Shown here piece by piece: positions 21,788 to 49,244 of a stretch of 64,000 bases of DNA (the stretch's first letter is position 1; every line of letters begins with the position of its first letter). The DNA is from Tubiluchus corallicola (Eukaryota > Priapulida > Priapulimorpha > Priapulimorphida > Tubiluchidae): NCBI GenBank assembly GCA_030141605.1, contig JAQGDQ010000474.1:110848-174847 (forward strand). Direction: 5' to 3'. Both the position numbers and the translations under genes were made by a program. Below the pieces are notes generated by a model. That model searched no databases, had not been told where the DNA came from, and saw only the letters and a program-made list of their open reading frames with translations.

Positions 21788-24700
21788 ATGTCTGCGCCCA
21801 GTAACATGCTGGAATACGATGAATGTAATTTTCTCAGACAAAGACTAATTTTAGCTACTCTTAGTGGAAAGCCAGTCAAGATTAAAAGAATACGTCACAA
21901 GCATGAAAGCATTGGGTTAAAAGAATGTGAGGCGAGTTTTATTAGGCTTCTGGACAAATTACAAAACGGTACCAGGTAAACTTTACACTGAATCTAATAT
22001 TTTAAGCCAAAACTGTCATTATTTTTTTGTTACGAATGTGGAAATTTGCGGTTTAGGTATTCATCATCTGGGATAACCTACATTATTTTCAAGTTATGGT
22101 TACTTAAGACCCAACAAGCAGTGCATTAGCAATTATTATTGAACGCCTTTAAAATTACTAAAACTGCATATACAAGTGCGATACAAAATGATAAAAAGGC
22201 ACCGAAAACATTCATCATTGCTCTAAAAATTTCTTATGCAAGGAAAGGTAAAATGTAAGTGGAACCGTGCAGATTATTTTATTGAGTAGGCATAACTACA
22301 TGCCGAATTATGACAAGTCACAGATTATCGGCATTCTTTTGAAACTTAATAGGAATATATAAAGAAATAGATGTTCTTTTGTGATGCATAGGAAGAGAAG
22401 GGAAAAGACCCCAGATCACAACTGAACTCAGAGATCTCCGAAATATTACAAAATAGTACAGAACAGAACGTTACAAAATGTTGCAACATAGCGGTGAATT
22501 TATAGCAAAATTATGCTCGTAAGAAATTTGCTACAAAATTTCACGATTTGTCTGTTCATTGTGCAAGCCCCGTGAATTTTTTGTTTGCTTTTTATATATA
22601 ATTTTCTGATATGCTTCTACAATGATTTTCTTTTAGAATTGATATCAATGAAACGGGAACAAGGCTGGTCTACATTCCCGGTATGCTCCATGGAGGTACC
22701 GTTGAGCATGACTGCAACGTGGAGAGGGGAATTGGCTATTACATGGAAGCCTTGGTTTGTCTGGCACCATTTATGAAGAATCCATTGAAGGCTACATTGA
22801 GAGGGGTTACTAATAACCAGGTTAGTAAACTGCAGTGATTGTGTGATAAGAGAATACTCCCAAGTTTATATTCTATATATTTAGCAACTTGAATGAATAA
22901 TTATTTGTAGTCTCAACTTCAAGACTATGGACTAACGATGAAGTGTATCCCCAGTCAGCCTTTTCACAGTTCCAGCGATTGATGATGATCATGAGAAGGT
23001 CAAAAGTTAAGTGTACTAGACAATGTGACAATGCCTCGCAGCACAAGCTATTGTAATAGCAACAGTTCTAACAGCTAGCTAGAACCTTACCTAGTTCATT
23101 TTTTCTTGTTCCTAAGCAAGATCCTACTGGTAAATCACTCACACAGACTAATGCATAATGAAGTAAAGTCCACGTAAAACAAATGACGTTACTGAACTGG
23201 TGGGGCAAACGGCTTTGTTTTACACACATGTCATGCCACTGTTGTAGCTAAGGCGCGTTGCTGTGTTACACTTAACCTTTGGCCTACAGCAACTGAGTGT
23301 GCGCACAACGAAACTGTGAAAAGGCTTATTATACTGAACTACTCATTGAAAGCAAGGAAGTATGAGTATGTCAGGACAGAGTCTGAATTTGAGCCAGGGG
23401 TCTTTAATGTACAGTTCAAAGCCATTCACTCCTAAATCCTATAACAGCTAGCGGTCAAGTTCTACGTTTTCAAATGTTACCTTACCCAGACGTTACCTTA
23501 CCACACTAGAGTAAATTTATACTCAATGCTCGTTAATTTAATTATTAATTACTAACCAATTGGTCCGATTTTGTAATGATAGTCTTTGAATGACTGAAGC
23601 TTGATCTGAGGAAGTGAACCTCGGCTTGTTGATAAACAGATGACAAGCCAAGGCAGCTTAGACATCAAGATGGTGGTATTGGCTAGGCATGATTATGTCC
23701 CTCTAGTAATAAGTGTTAGAGCGGTGCTCTAGTATGTTTCTAGTAATAAGTGTTAGAGTGGTGCTCTAATATGTTTATAGACTATAACTTCAAACTAACT
23801 AATTTAGTCCACCATTTTGTTTTGTTTGAAATTGCATTACAGCTAAATTACATTCATCGTTGATTACTAAATTACATTGACCAGTAATTTTATAGACTGT
23901 AGTCTATGCTGTCTCTACATTAGTAAACTACCATTTAGCGACATTAACCTACATATGTATTAGGTTAACCCTACATATGATAGTGTTACATATGGTAAGA
24001 AGTTTCTCCTATTACGGAGCCACATTGTGGAATGAATTACCAAACTGTCTCCAAATAGCCGAAAATCTTGGGGAATTTAAACGTCTAATTAACTCATGGA
24101 CTGGTGCATCATGTAAATGTGCCATTTGTAAATTCAGCGAACTTCCCAATTTTGTTAAGTCGTAATTAAATGCTGAATGTGTTGGCAGGAAAAATTTTTA
24201 TTGACCTAGATAGCTTTTTGTGTAAATTTTAGAAAACGTTACTGCCTAAAATTTTACTGTCTCAAATTTTTACTGTTTTCATGTAGTTATAAATTTTTCT
24301 TGTTCCAATACCTCTGGTGGCATCCAAAAGATTTTAAGAAGTACATATTATTACCATGTTATCGCTCATATACATCATGTTTGATATCGGTTTACGAGCT
24401 TTAAGCTCATATTTTACAAATATGTACTGTTTCATATCATACCGATGAAAATAAATATTATCTTATCTTACGTGGTGCCATCAGAAGGCATCACAATATT
24501 CTACTCAAGAGTTTACCCTTTTGTCATATGATACTTGACGAGCAAAACTGATAGTGATTGTAATTTCTATTTCAGATTGACCCGTCGGTTGACTTTATTA
24601 AAGGAACAACACTTCCCGTTCTTAAACGCTTCCTCTTAGACGACGAACAGCTAGAACTGAAAATCATTAAACGTGGTATGCCACCAGGTGGCGGGGGTGA

Positions 24701-25334
24701 GGTGCAGTTCACGTGCCCTAACAAGCAAAAACTCCGCCCTCTTATCTTGACTGACCCGGGAAAAATAAAGCGAATACGAGGCATTGCGCACGCTGTTCGT
24801 ATCGCCCCGACTATAGCCAACCGCGTGCTGGACGCGGCTCGCGGAGTGCTCAACAAGTTCGTGCCAGACGTTTACATCTATACAGACCACATGCGCGGAC
24901 AGCAATCAGGGAAATCTCCTGGTTTTGGACTTGCATTGTTTGCTGAGTCAACAGCGGGTGTCTTCCTGGGTGCAGAAATGTCTTCTAGTCCGGCTAGCTC
25001 AGGTTTGCCGCCCACGATCCCGGAGGATTTGGGAAAAGAAACGGCACATTTGTTGTTAGATGAGATATACAACGGCGGCTGCGTGGACTCATCCAATCAG
25101 TTTGTTCCACTTCTATATATGGTACTCGGACAACAGGACGTCTCGAAGATCGTGATGGGACAATTGACGCCGTATACAATAGAGCATCTTCGTCACATTC
25201 GAGATTTTTTCCAAGTCATGTTCAAGATTGAGCCTCGGGGAAAAGATGAGGAGGATCTGCAATTGGGAGGGGAAAAACTCATGCTTACGTGTGTTGGTGC
25301 CGGTTTTAGTCACCTAAGTAAAACTGTCATATGA
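21788..25334 (+). CDS. RCL1: RNA 3'-terminal phosphate cyclase-like protein RCL1
   Basis: Complete gene with three coding exons: 21788-21975, 22637-22820, 24576-25334 (1131 nt, 376 residues plus stop; human RCL1 is 373). RCL1 belongs to the RtcA fold but has no cyclase activity; with the GTPase BMS1 it works in the nucleolar SSU processome for pre-18S rRNA cleavage. Family blocks in order: CNFLRQRLILATLSGKPVKI, ASFIRLLDKLQNG, GGTVEHDCNVERGIGYY, LRGVTNNQIDPSVDFIKGT, the glycine-rich RGMPPGGGGEV (157-167), LTDPGKIKRIRGIAH, YIYTDHMRGQQSGKSPGFGL, NGGCVDSSNQ, LGQQDVSKIVMGQLTPYTIE and a C-terminal SHLSKT. The start ATG (MSAPSNMLEY) is chosen because it gives the human-length N terminus. Phases at both junctions (2, then 0) are consistent. 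A transposon-like inverted repeat begins about 24 bases after the stop. Intron 2 contains a LINE fragment. Confidence 0.97.
22257..22372. repeat. Dispersed 125-bp repeat, copy B
   Basis: Second copy of the segment at 6278-6402, about 95% identical by eye, in RCL1 intron 1. The GGGTGTCC-type end present in copy A is absent here. Confidence 0.6.
23695..23780. repeat. 37-bp direct duplication in RCL1 intron 2
   Basis: TAATAAGTGTTAGAGCGGTG and the following CTCTAGTATGTTT appear twice in tandem with two substitutions. Confidence 0.8.
23955..24475 (+). mobile_element. L2/CR1-like LINE 3' fragment in RCL1 intron 2
   Basis: VRSFSYYGATLWNELPNCLQ followed by FKRLINSW is the usual C-terminal motif of reverse transcriptases of the L2/CR1/Rex group. 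The rest is 3' UTR, ending in the tail AATAAATATTATCTTATCTT at about 24471. 5'-truncated; no target duplication identified. Confidence 0.75.
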
Positions 25335-25357
25335 CATTATCGTGTCTCTGAACGTAT

Positions 25358-25931
25358 TTGGTGAACTCTGCGTAACTCAGAATCGCTCAAAGAATTTTAG
25401 AGGAACGGATGAAATCCTTCGTTTTTCCCACGAAAAAACATCGCTTAACTCAAAACTTATGACTCAAAGTTTCACCTAACTCACATAAAAAATTATTGTC
25501 CATTTAATCAACATACACGTAATTTACTTTGCTTAACTCAAAACTGCAATTTATACTCTAGAAAAATAAAAAGTTTCGTACAACTCAAAAATCAAAAACA
25601 CTATCGGATTTCTAGAAAAATTCTGGTGTCAAGTCACAACCCCTCCAGTTATTTTTCATAGCTCCACTGCTATGACATTCATAGTTCCACTGTCATGTTG
25701 TTTAAGAGTGTTGTGTAGCTGTCTTTTTGTAACATGAAAAATCATGTTTCGCTACATAATTTGTTATTCTTTGTGTATTTCGTTGTTTATGTATAGAAGG
25801 GTTGACTTTCTGGCTTTGTTTAACTCGCCATCTGGAGGAGGGGTTTAGAATTTCTGTGCCGGAAAATAGTCAACATCGCCTAACTCAAGTTTTTTCGATC
25901 CGGTTGGATTTGAGTTATGCGGAGTTTACTG
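25358..25931. mobile_element. Inverted-repeat element just after RCL1
   Basis: Left end GTGAACTCTGCGTAACTCAG and right end, reverse complemented, CAGTAAACTCCGCATAACTC share most of 20 positions. AACTCA-type words recur throughout (CTTAACTCAAAACT, CCTAACTCA). It is non-coding, and begins about 24 bases after the RCL1 stop, so it lies in or makes up the RCL1 3' UTR. Confidence 0.65.
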
Positions 25932-26326
25932 TTTGTGGTTCTGCTGTATTTGCGATTTATACTGTCAAACGACATGACAAAAACAGGAAGTGTTTAATTC
26001 TGTTCATAGTGTTTGCACTAGTTCACTGCTAGGTGACACGTGCATCAGATGTGCACGAGTCGCACACAAATACTTTTTTCCTTTCTTCAATGCTGGATAT
26101 AAACTTCTGTTGTGTTTTTTAACCACTGCGAAACTGACTAATGACTATAAGCTCTACCTTGTCTCAAACTCAGGCAGTCAAGTTTAACGTACTGTATATA
26201 CAATGATAGCAAATACAACACTTTACTGACTAAAAAAACTATTTTTCTCTGATGACCATTATCTAGAGTGACATTGGTGCATATTTGCCACAAAATAATT
26301 GATTAGTGCACGAAGGACGTCCGTAA

Positions 26327-26704
26327 AGCAAAACCGGACCCAAAGTTAAACTGTGTACAAAAACAGGTGCTGTACCTCTCAGTTCAGATGTGTTAGTTTG
26401 TGATGAACTACACAAGTTGAACAGCTTGCGCGTGAGCACAGCTGTAAATTTGAATTTTTATCTTAAAACTTACATAGTGTTAGTGGAACACACTGAATAT
26501 CTTACAGTAGCACAGTACTTCGATTATTGCTGTTGAAAATGTTAGTTTGTGATGTCATCAACAGTTGGGCTCACCCACCATGAATTGTTCTTAATTTATT
26601 ATTTAACTATCAGAAACGCTTTTGCAGTAAAAATTGTGTTAAAACGTATACTTCTTATCGGACGTGAAACTGGGGTTGTATATGAAAAATCACCCTGTCT
26701 TCCT
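26327..26704 (+). mobile_element. TTAA-flanked family, copy 3 (internally deleted)
   Basis: Left part AGCAAAACCGGACCCAAAGT then a jump to AAAAACAGGTGCTGTACCTC, so about 150 bases of the full copies are missing. Right end GTCTTCCT is followed by TTAA. Core words TTAGTTTGTGATGAACTACA and ACACTGAATATCTTACAGTA are shared. Confidence 0.75.
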
Positions 26705-28177
26705 TTAAGGTAAATATAAATGTATGTTGAATCTCAAGAATATATTATTTCGTGTTGCCGTCGTCTCACGGACAAGTCTGCTGCTCAGATTCATCTGTAG
26801 GTTGTGAGAATGTGCTAATTGCAAATAACCTTCTGGCAACCTAGAAGCTGCAAAACAAATCAGTCAAGCCATCTCTGGTCTGGCTAGTTATACTCATAAA
26901 TGCACAATAATGTGATGTTCCATGTCCACAATAATGAAAGACATTTTAGATTTTTACAAAATCCTGTTTTACTATGAAAAATGATAGGTTAAAATGCTCG
27001 AGTTTACAGTATACACGTATTTTATTGAAGTTTGGCAAATGGCCACATAGACATACATTAAAATATTACAGTACACGGATATAATAATTATTAGTACGAC
27101 ATAATTATTATAAACTAAAAAAGCACCACAAAAAATTTGCAAATTCTAGGCGAGTTTAACACACAGTGCATTACTCACCGAGGCCTATAACTTTGACAAC
27201 TCAAGCATAATATAAAGCAAGCAAGTTTAGGAACATTTGCTGTTTTGCGGACAGCACCATGCATCGTGACACGCATACAACTCGAGTTAAACAACACCAC
27301 AGGAGCCTCTGTATGTTCCAATTTAACTACACGATTATTTCAGAAAAATGAATAACACTGATGCAGAAGTTTGAAATGAGCAAAACAGACAAATTCATGA
27401 TTATTGCTAGGTACTTCACCCAAGAGTTTCACTTAAAATTATAGAGCTTTCTTTCAGAAGTAAAGATGTAGATCTACGATCGCAAAACAGCTTTAAACTT
27501 GGAATGGTATGTGAATAGATTAGCAACAAACTAGAAAGAAATGTGTTTAATCACAAATGTTAACCCTTGAAAAACAAATTTTCTTTCTTTTCTGATTGTT
27601 TACTGCCACTCACTGAAAAACTGAGAAAGAGACAATGTTGTAGTCGTCCAAAAAAACTAGTAATGCGCAACATCCGGTTTTTCATCGCAGAAATTCATCT
27701 CTTGTTGTGGCAATTCGTCTTTGGTCAAATCACCACACGGAATAGCTGAATACACCAAGTTTAGGATAAAAGATTCTGCTCCAAGAAGTGAGAAATAGGC
27801 ACTCTAACTTCAGGTAGTCTTGCATAAAAAGCTATTCATACTCCACATGAATTTACTTGCAGTTACACGAATATCAAAGAACGTTTCGGTTGCTTACAAT
27901 TATCATTTATCATAATGTAGATAGAAGTATCTCGTTCAAATGTACAGCAATTAAACTACACTACTACAAGTTGTAAGAAACGATGGCTACGTTTACACTA
28001 ATACTGTACATCAGTAATGCGGATTCTACGATTGTAATAGTCGTGACTAAATAATCTACGAATAAAACTGTTACTATAGTCAACCCTAGTTCACGCAAGA
28101 TTGTGCTGCATGTTGTGTTATACAGTACTATTAGCTCCAGCTTCAAATACACGGATCAGCATCTCCGTCGGTGCGGA

Positions 28178-42074
<13,897 letters not shown>

Positions 42075-42232
42075 TTACAATCTGGAAAAACGAATTAACT
42101 TGTAATTTTGACATAGAATAGAATAAGAATTATTTTTGACCATTCAAGCAATATTTAATTGATGGTCAATGCATGATTACTACATTAAAAATAGACGGTT
42201 TGGTTTATAGTACATAAAGATACAGTAGTATA

Positions 42233-42310
42233 CAGTCAACCCTCGTTAAACCGGACAATGGGGGTGGTCCGATTTAGCCGATTGTCCGATTTATCCGATA
42301 TGCCTATACA
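42233..42310. mobile_element. Single pogo-like terminus
   Basis: CAGTCAACCCTCGTTAAACC preceded by TA, followed by several GGxxGATTTxxCCGAT words (CCGATTTAGCC, CCGATTTATCCGAT). This looks like one end of a pogo/Tigger-type element; the opposite end was not found. Confidence 0.4.
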
Positions 42311-43504
42311 AGGTCTATATTATACAGGAATAATCACCTTAATAAGGCCTATATACATTGCACTATATACTATACTGTATATTACTTTAAAATAGTTAAC
42401 CTGTGAGGATAAAGAAATTATTGTACAGTTGGTAGGCCGTGTTGTGTTTAGCGCTCCGGCTCGGACGGAAATCAATAAACTGCATTGAAACTAATGAGTC
42501 ACCTTTCTTACCAAGGTGAAGCTAGTTTGTAAACACACTACTTCACATGCCAAGTTTTTGATGAAAATTCTAAATTCAGTTCAATTCATTTCTTAACCCC
42601 TCAAGTACGATCAAAATACAGAATTAGGAATACATGCAATATTACGTAACAAAAGAGAAGGGCAGCGAAGAACCCGTAGGTTATCTAGTCATCGTTTTCA
42701 ATTTAAATTTGAATTCTGTTGACGTGTGTAATTGGCAATTAACTGATGGGAAATACAATATTGTAGAACATTATAATTGAAATAACCAAAAATTTACAAT
42801 TCTAACATACTGTGAATATGCGATGCAAACAAAATAAAAGTAACTTATGATTTTTAACATAACAGAAAATGGATAATGTGAGCATTAACTAAAAAAATAG
42901 TAGAATGATCAACCAAAGATAGTCATAAAAAGAATATAATAAATTAAACTAAGGAAAAATAAGGTAAATATAAATCATACAAAACAAAACAAGGAAAACA
43001 GAAGCAAATAAGAAAAAAATAAAACTGAAATATTGTAATAATAACATCAATGATTGAAGCAATACACCTTGATAATGGTGTGATCACCTGCATTCTACTT
43101 CCACTGTAGTCTTAATAAAATTGACCATGTTCAACAGGTTATCGAATGCTTCATAATCGTGATCACGGGTTTTTTTAGTTCTCGCTTCAATTCATCTTTC
43201 ATTCAGTACTCCACCAACATCAGTCTATATATTTATCATTATCTCAGTTAATAATCCTTTTTTAAGATTTCCACGTACAGTTTGGCCTGTGAAGCTATGC
43301 TTTTAGTTTCAAACAGTATGCATCAAATTTATTGAGTATTGTAATTTGCATGTGTATATGCTAGCTGCTAAAGAGTCTTTTTACTTGTATTATCTGGATT
43401 ATATTGTATTTGTATTTATTATACTGGATGTATTGTATTTGTATTTACGTTACTTTCTGTCTCTCTGGCTTGCAGGCTGCCCAACTGCAGAGAAAGACAC
43501 ATGT

Positions 43505-43617
43505 AAAACACACACGCACGTACGCACACACACACACACACGCAAGTACGCACACACCCCACACAAGCATGCACACACCACACAAGTTCGCACACACGCG
43601 CACACACACACACACAT
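43505..43617. repeat. CA-rich microsatellite
   Basis: Interrupted (CA)n with GCACGTACG-type interruptions. It causes long false frames of His/Thr and Cys/Val on the two strands. Confidence 0.95.
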
Positions 43618-44574
43618 TGGCAATAATGGGAGGGAAAATCACCCTTTTGTCAATTTTTCTCAGTGGCGGGGGTAACGCATTACGAATGTAACTAGTTCCA
43701 AAGCTACACAATTATGTTGTTGGAGATTTTTTTATAAGAAGGTAGCACATGACTCCTCGCCGAAACAGCGAAGTTATAATATTTACTGCCGTCTACGTTT
43801 TAAATTAAAAAAATACATTTTTTATGACTACGCCAGATAAGCACATGAACATACGAAAAAATGATAAAATTCTCAGCCTGGTGTGCGATAAAAAAAATAT
43901 CACCTGGGCGATTAGTCAGAAACAGAAGTATTTTTTGCTGGCCTAACTTCTTGGTACATTTACTTTTTAAAAGAAATGTAACTGTAACTATCATTTTTTG
44001 ATGACAGAGATTGAACGGCCAACTGTGACAAGTCACTTCTTTGTGAGTATAATGGTAACAAGTTACATAGAATTTCGGTACTGTAATTGCAACAAGCGTT
44101 ACATTTTCAGAAAGTGCACCTGCAACAGCTGCATTAGCGAAGGAACTATCCCAAATCTACCTATCCGGATTGCAATGCAAACCAGTAACTTAGCAGCTAA
44201 GTGAACCATGTTCAGTCGGTGACAATAAAATCGTTTTATTGACCGGCTTTTATAAACCCCATGATGCTTTTATGTCAAAACTGGATTTACTACTCTATAA
44301 TTTCTAACAAAATCAAGTTGAAAAGTTACAAGACCTCGACAGATGTTCGCAAGAATAGCAGTGAGATAATGCAAGGATACAGCTCGCTACATAATCTGCT
44401 TGAAATCATCGATTTTCCGAGCAAAATTCTACTAACATTTAAATAATGACGATCACAGTGATACTAGGAATTTAATTTATGGTTTGTCGGCTGTAAAATG
44501 TGCTTGCTGTTAGCAACACATTCGATAGTGCGGATAAAGATGTAACTACACTTATGGTAGCAGAAGGCGTAAAC

Positions 44575-44957
44575 CAGGGGTGTGCAAATTATCTGACTAG
44601 CCGGGCCACATTAAACTTTCCCGCAATTCCTGCGGACCACAGGCAGTTTGGTCAAGGAGCCAAGTACAGAAAGACCTAATAACGATTTTTTGCATCCGAC
44701 CTGCGTACATCATTACTACTGCACTCAAGAAACTGTTTTAGAAGTTATTAAAATTTATATTACAAACCATATATTTCTACTTTCAGGACAGATAGTGGTA
44801 ATTTCATTACAATGCATATTAGTAATGTGTATCACACAGTCTGTGTAGTACAGTGACATTAAGCTACAACTGTCTTGTAAGGATTAATGGCATATGATCT
44901 AGAAGAAAAAACTACCCGCACTATCTTTGGGATCGTGGCACGGACTTCAGCTTTTTA
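44575..44957 (+). mobile_element. hAT-like family B, 3'-truncated copy
   Basis: Starts CAGGGGTGTGCAAATTATCT and runs colinear with the copy at 53366 until CGGACTTCAGCTTTTT, where the GC-rich right terminus is missing. Confidence 0.85.
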
Positions 44958-47398
44958 GAACAAGACTCTTTTTCGTCAAAGCATTAACACAAAATATTTG
45001 TCAGCCGGATAAAAAGTCCAATTTAAATCTTTCCAAAATCATTTTGCTTTATTTCTTTTTTACCAAGCTGTACTGCAAGGTGGGTGTATTGGTTCAAGAA
45101 AATTAATTCCACACAATAATTACAACACGAAATATTTATAATTACTATTGCAAAACAAGGCCTTTTTACTCAGCTCAAAGAACTGTAAACATTTTCTCGA
45201 GGCAATCATTGGCAAGGTTTATTTAATATGATTGCGGTGGGACTAGAACCTAGCTCATTATCAAGGCTGTACCGGAAGTACGTACAGAATTCCCTTGTTC
45301 CAAATTACTGAGTGTCACGTTACAATCAAATCCTAAAGATACATTAGGCTGGAAGTGATTATTTTTTGGATTCATGGACTGCAGGAATATTGCTGTCTGT
45401 CACATACCATTGTAAAAAAGGTTACTACAACATCATAGAACTAATGCAAGTAGAAATTTATCAGATAATAAGCATGACAAAACAAAACTGAAAGTGCAGA
45501 AACTGTCAGGGTTCATGAACGCTCACAGCGACACTCAGTCTGCATGTGGTGTCAAGCTGCTTCCTAGTGGCAAATAAAGAAAACAATCAGGTCAGGCAGT
45601 TGATGAAAAACATGTGACCGCTGCAGGAAAAACGGCCCTCGTGGCGAGACTTGCTCACAAAGGCAGTTCTGAACACTTGAAATCATATCCTCAGCACACT
45701 AATTCAGTTATTTTCTTGCAGTTTAATCACAAGGCCTACTAACTGCATTGGTTTTTGTTGCTGACACGAATTTACTAATCATCAAAGATAATCGTCTCTA
45801 ATTATTGAACCAGTAAATGTGCTAGCAACACTTAGATGCTTTAGATGCATTCATTTCCTGCTAATGAGTTAAGTAACTAAACAGCAGTATGGCAGATGGA
45901 GTTCTCTAAAAGCAGCTTTCCCTAGGCACTAGGTGGTCACTAGGCACTCATCCACTTACTGATTAAATTCACCATTGCTTAACTTAGATCACTAAGTACC
46001 ACCTAGTATTGTGACAACTCATCCATTTGCACAACCACAACTTATGTCTACAATTCCATCAAATATGTCAGAGTAACTGCAACTTGAGCATCTTAACCAA
46101 GTCTCAATTTTGTTCTAACCAAAACTTTGTACTGCATTAACTAGTTAATATTACACACTCAACAACTTTTGCATCTTTCTGTAACTGAGAACAAGTCCTG
46201 CTGATAAATTTCTTCAATTTAACTAGTAACTCATTAAATAAAAACAACTGTGTTGTAAGTAGTTACACATTTCTTCATGTGCCACGGCAACTTCAACTTT
46301 ACCATTTGTAACTTTCAGAGTTAAAACTCAGAAACCTTGGAAACGGCCATCGCAAAAAATGGAGCGTTTATATCGCAAAATGTACCAAAAAGAATTGTCC
46401 AAAATTATGCTCTTTTTCCTCGATCAGGCCGATAATAAAAATACTTCTGTTTCCATCTAATCGGCCAGGCAATTTTTCTTCAATCGTGCACCCAGCTAGG
46501 AATTTTACAACATTTTTACAACAAGCAGTTATGTGAAAGCACATTTTTTAATTTAAAACATAAAACCCGAAAATTATTATAAGATCCTTCTTTCGGGGAA
46601 CGCACGACACGCTCATGTTTTTCCATGCCTAACTCTTGGCCAGGATTGCCATTTTGTATGATGTTCATTGCACTGGAGGCTAAAAAGTATCAAACAATAC
46701 TAACAAATAAATGAACAAACTTTGATTTCAAATATTTCACGATTCAGCTTTAATCATTCGCGAAGAATTAAAACAACTTTTTTTGAAAATTTTTCCCTCC
46801 CTCTCCCCCCCCCCCCTACTTGACATCGTTTCAGCTCATGAAGTGAGACAGGAACAAATTCTTTCATGGCCAGCCTCGCCTCATACGAAAAAATTTCCAA
46901 AAAGAGCTTAAACACCCCTATATACTGCGCAAGCCATAGAGTATTTTTTCTGAGAAAAATAAGCAATCACACATAAAACTCTGTTTAGTCGAACACATCC
47001 TGTAAAGAAGAAGTTCAAACAACTGAAAAATTTTCGTCATAGTTAACTAACTAAAGAACTAGAGTTTGACAAGAAAAAACTCACATGTTTCTACTTTTGT
47101 TCAGAAAGGCACACGCACGCAGAGTTCTGTAACTCATATGCAGCACAACCTAATAAATAACAGCCAGCCCAGCATCCCGAATCAATCAATATTACTTAAC
47201 CGGGCAGCTGTGAGTCAGCCACATTAAGCTAATAACCCATTAAAGCATCTAACTCAGCATTATGCGTCACGTTCCCCATAGGATAATAGGCTGGGTGCTT
47301 AAAGTATGTTGATTGTTGATGATGAGCAACCAATTGTTTAGTAAACAGTCAGTGGTTAGCAACTACTAGCTACTAAGGCACCTCTACAAAACATTTAA

Positions 47399-47997
47399 AG
47401 CAAAACTGGATCCAATCTTAAACTGTAGTTCAAAATAACCTATTCTTTAAAATACTGAAAGGAAACATACTATTTTTCAAAGAATGAACTTACGTAAAAC
47501 AATTATTACCACACACACACACACACAAATTCACGTTCACGACACTAGTTCTTCGCTGTTACATGAATCTTGCCATTTGCTAGTTAGAAGGGCACTAGCG
47601 CCTGCATTTCGGAAACGCATTGCACAAAAACAGGTCAGTTATGTTAGTTTGTGACGAACTATACATGTTCGACGGCTCATGCGTGAGAGCAGCGGTAAAT
47701 TTAAAATTTTATCTTAAAACTTGTCTAGTTTTAATACAACACACTGAATCTCTCACAGTAGCCTGCATTTCAATTTTTGCTTTTGCAAGCACGGGCAACA
47801 CGCTTGTGGAATATTTTTGATGTCGAATATTATGTCAGTTTGTGATGTCATCACTAGTTGGGTTTGCCCACCGTTAACTAAATTTTTAATCTATTATTTA
47901 TTTACTAGAAATACTTTTATAGTATTAATGATGCTAAAATGCATATTTTTTATTGGACTTGAGAATGGGGTAGTATAAAAAAATTATCCTGTCTTCT
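47399..47997 (+). mobile_element. TTAA-flanked family, copy 6
   Basis: TTAA at 47395-47398 precedes AGCAAAACTGGATCCAATCT. The body matches copies 2, 4 and 5; the right TTAA is mutated to TTTG. A short CA run (47513-47526) has grown inside it, where copy 1 at 9854 has only CACACAAAC. Confidence 0.78.
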
Positions 47998-48824
47998 TTT
48001 GAAAATTTTAAAAATGGGTGCAGCCTGTTTTAAATAACAATGACTTTTTGTCATCATTCTTATCACTATCAGAACAACAGCAATGACATTAACAACAACA
48101 GTAAATGCTGTGGCAACAATAACAGCGGGAGTATAAACAAAAACAACATCTGATCTAGTGATGATGATAGGAAAAATGATAATAACCACGATTACAATTA
48201 TACGAAGTATAAACTCGTCCCAAACTTATTATATATACCATATGCTATTTATAAAGTTGTTGCTTGAAAAGACTCATTAGAAAGGCAATTGAAGAAAATG
48301 TGGTTGCTGCAATAAATAATTTGATCATAACATTATATACGCTAAACACATCAAAATTTCTGCTGTAAATTTTAACTTTTAAATTTTTTCTTTTCACATT
48401 CTTCTACATTTTCTTATTAAATTTGCCAATTTTCATGGCACGGTTAGCTCAACAGTTTAGTGAGCCGATTACCACTAGTGTAGCCAATATTTTCAACATT
48501 GTTACAACAACAACAACTTTGTGAGCCAAGTTTTCTGCGAGAAAATGAAACAGCCGACTTCGAAGGAATTTTTGTAATTTTTGCAAATAAGCAGACTTAA
48601 AAAGTCAATGATTTAGAAAAGTATACTTTTTGATTTATTGCTAATTTAGTTATATAAATTAATATTATAAAATATTTCTTTTTTTAATTTTTACTAAACA
48701 AAGGAATTCAGGCATTACTTTGTTTCTAAAGTTCATTAAAACCTTTGCAGTGCATACTAAGCAGTAACTAACTAATTACATGAATGTTTTAACAAATTTT
48801 GATACCAAACCATTTGATCTCAAG

Positions 48825-49244
48825 CACCACATTGCTGGGACCTGTGAAATGCAAAATGCTGGGCTGTGAACCGCACAGTTCCGTCAAGTGCTTTGGTTCC
48901 GTACAAGTATAACTCCATCAGAACTGTAAGGGTTTGATGCATTTTGCATGCGTTCATGAAAAACTGTTCTCACTATCCATCAGTTACATTATATTTGATA
49001 ATTTTTGTAGGTTTCTACTCCTCAACAATGGGCTTTCATATAAAATTATATATGAAATGTTTACCTTAGACAAATTAAAAAGTCGAGTTATGAGTTATAA
49101 CAGAAAAATTTGAAAAAGCTTTCAGTAACTGCAGTGTTTGCACTGTACCAAAGTACAGTATCACTTGTGTGAAATCAGCTAATGCAGAAAATGTCAACTA
49201 TCCAGACACAACTCTCTGATAAACTTTGACCTCAAGTCTACATT
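48825..49244. repeat. Dispersed repeat family 'K', copy B, left part
   Basis: Matches 690-1110 over about 420 bases (TGGGACCTGTGAAATGCAAA, GGGCTGTGAACCGCACAGTT, TATCACTTGTGTGAAAT). The match stops at CTCAAGTCT and resumes about 1.15 kb later at 50392, so the copy is split by the LINE fragment at 49245. Confidence 0.75.

Larger units (their letters stand above)
25335..28177. other. Tail-to-tail spacer between RCL1 and the Smad gene
   Basis: Convergent intergenic region that should contain both 3' UTRs. It holds an inverted-repeat element right after RCL1 and a shortened copy of the TTAA-flanked family (listed separately). The remaining 26705-28177 is AT-rich with no frame, repeat or RNA I can identify; no polyadenylation site was chosen with confidence. 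Confidence 0.6.

Noticed and set aside
24572-25313. Minus-strand frames opposite RCL1 exon 3
   Set aside because: Shadow frames of a well conserved plus-strand exon.
43404-43711. Frames rich in His/Thr or Cys/Val
   Set aside because: Translation of a CA microsatellite.
48440-48500. tRNA-like text GGTTAGCTCAACAG ... GAGCCGATTACC
   Set aside because: No B box at the right distance and no pairing stems.
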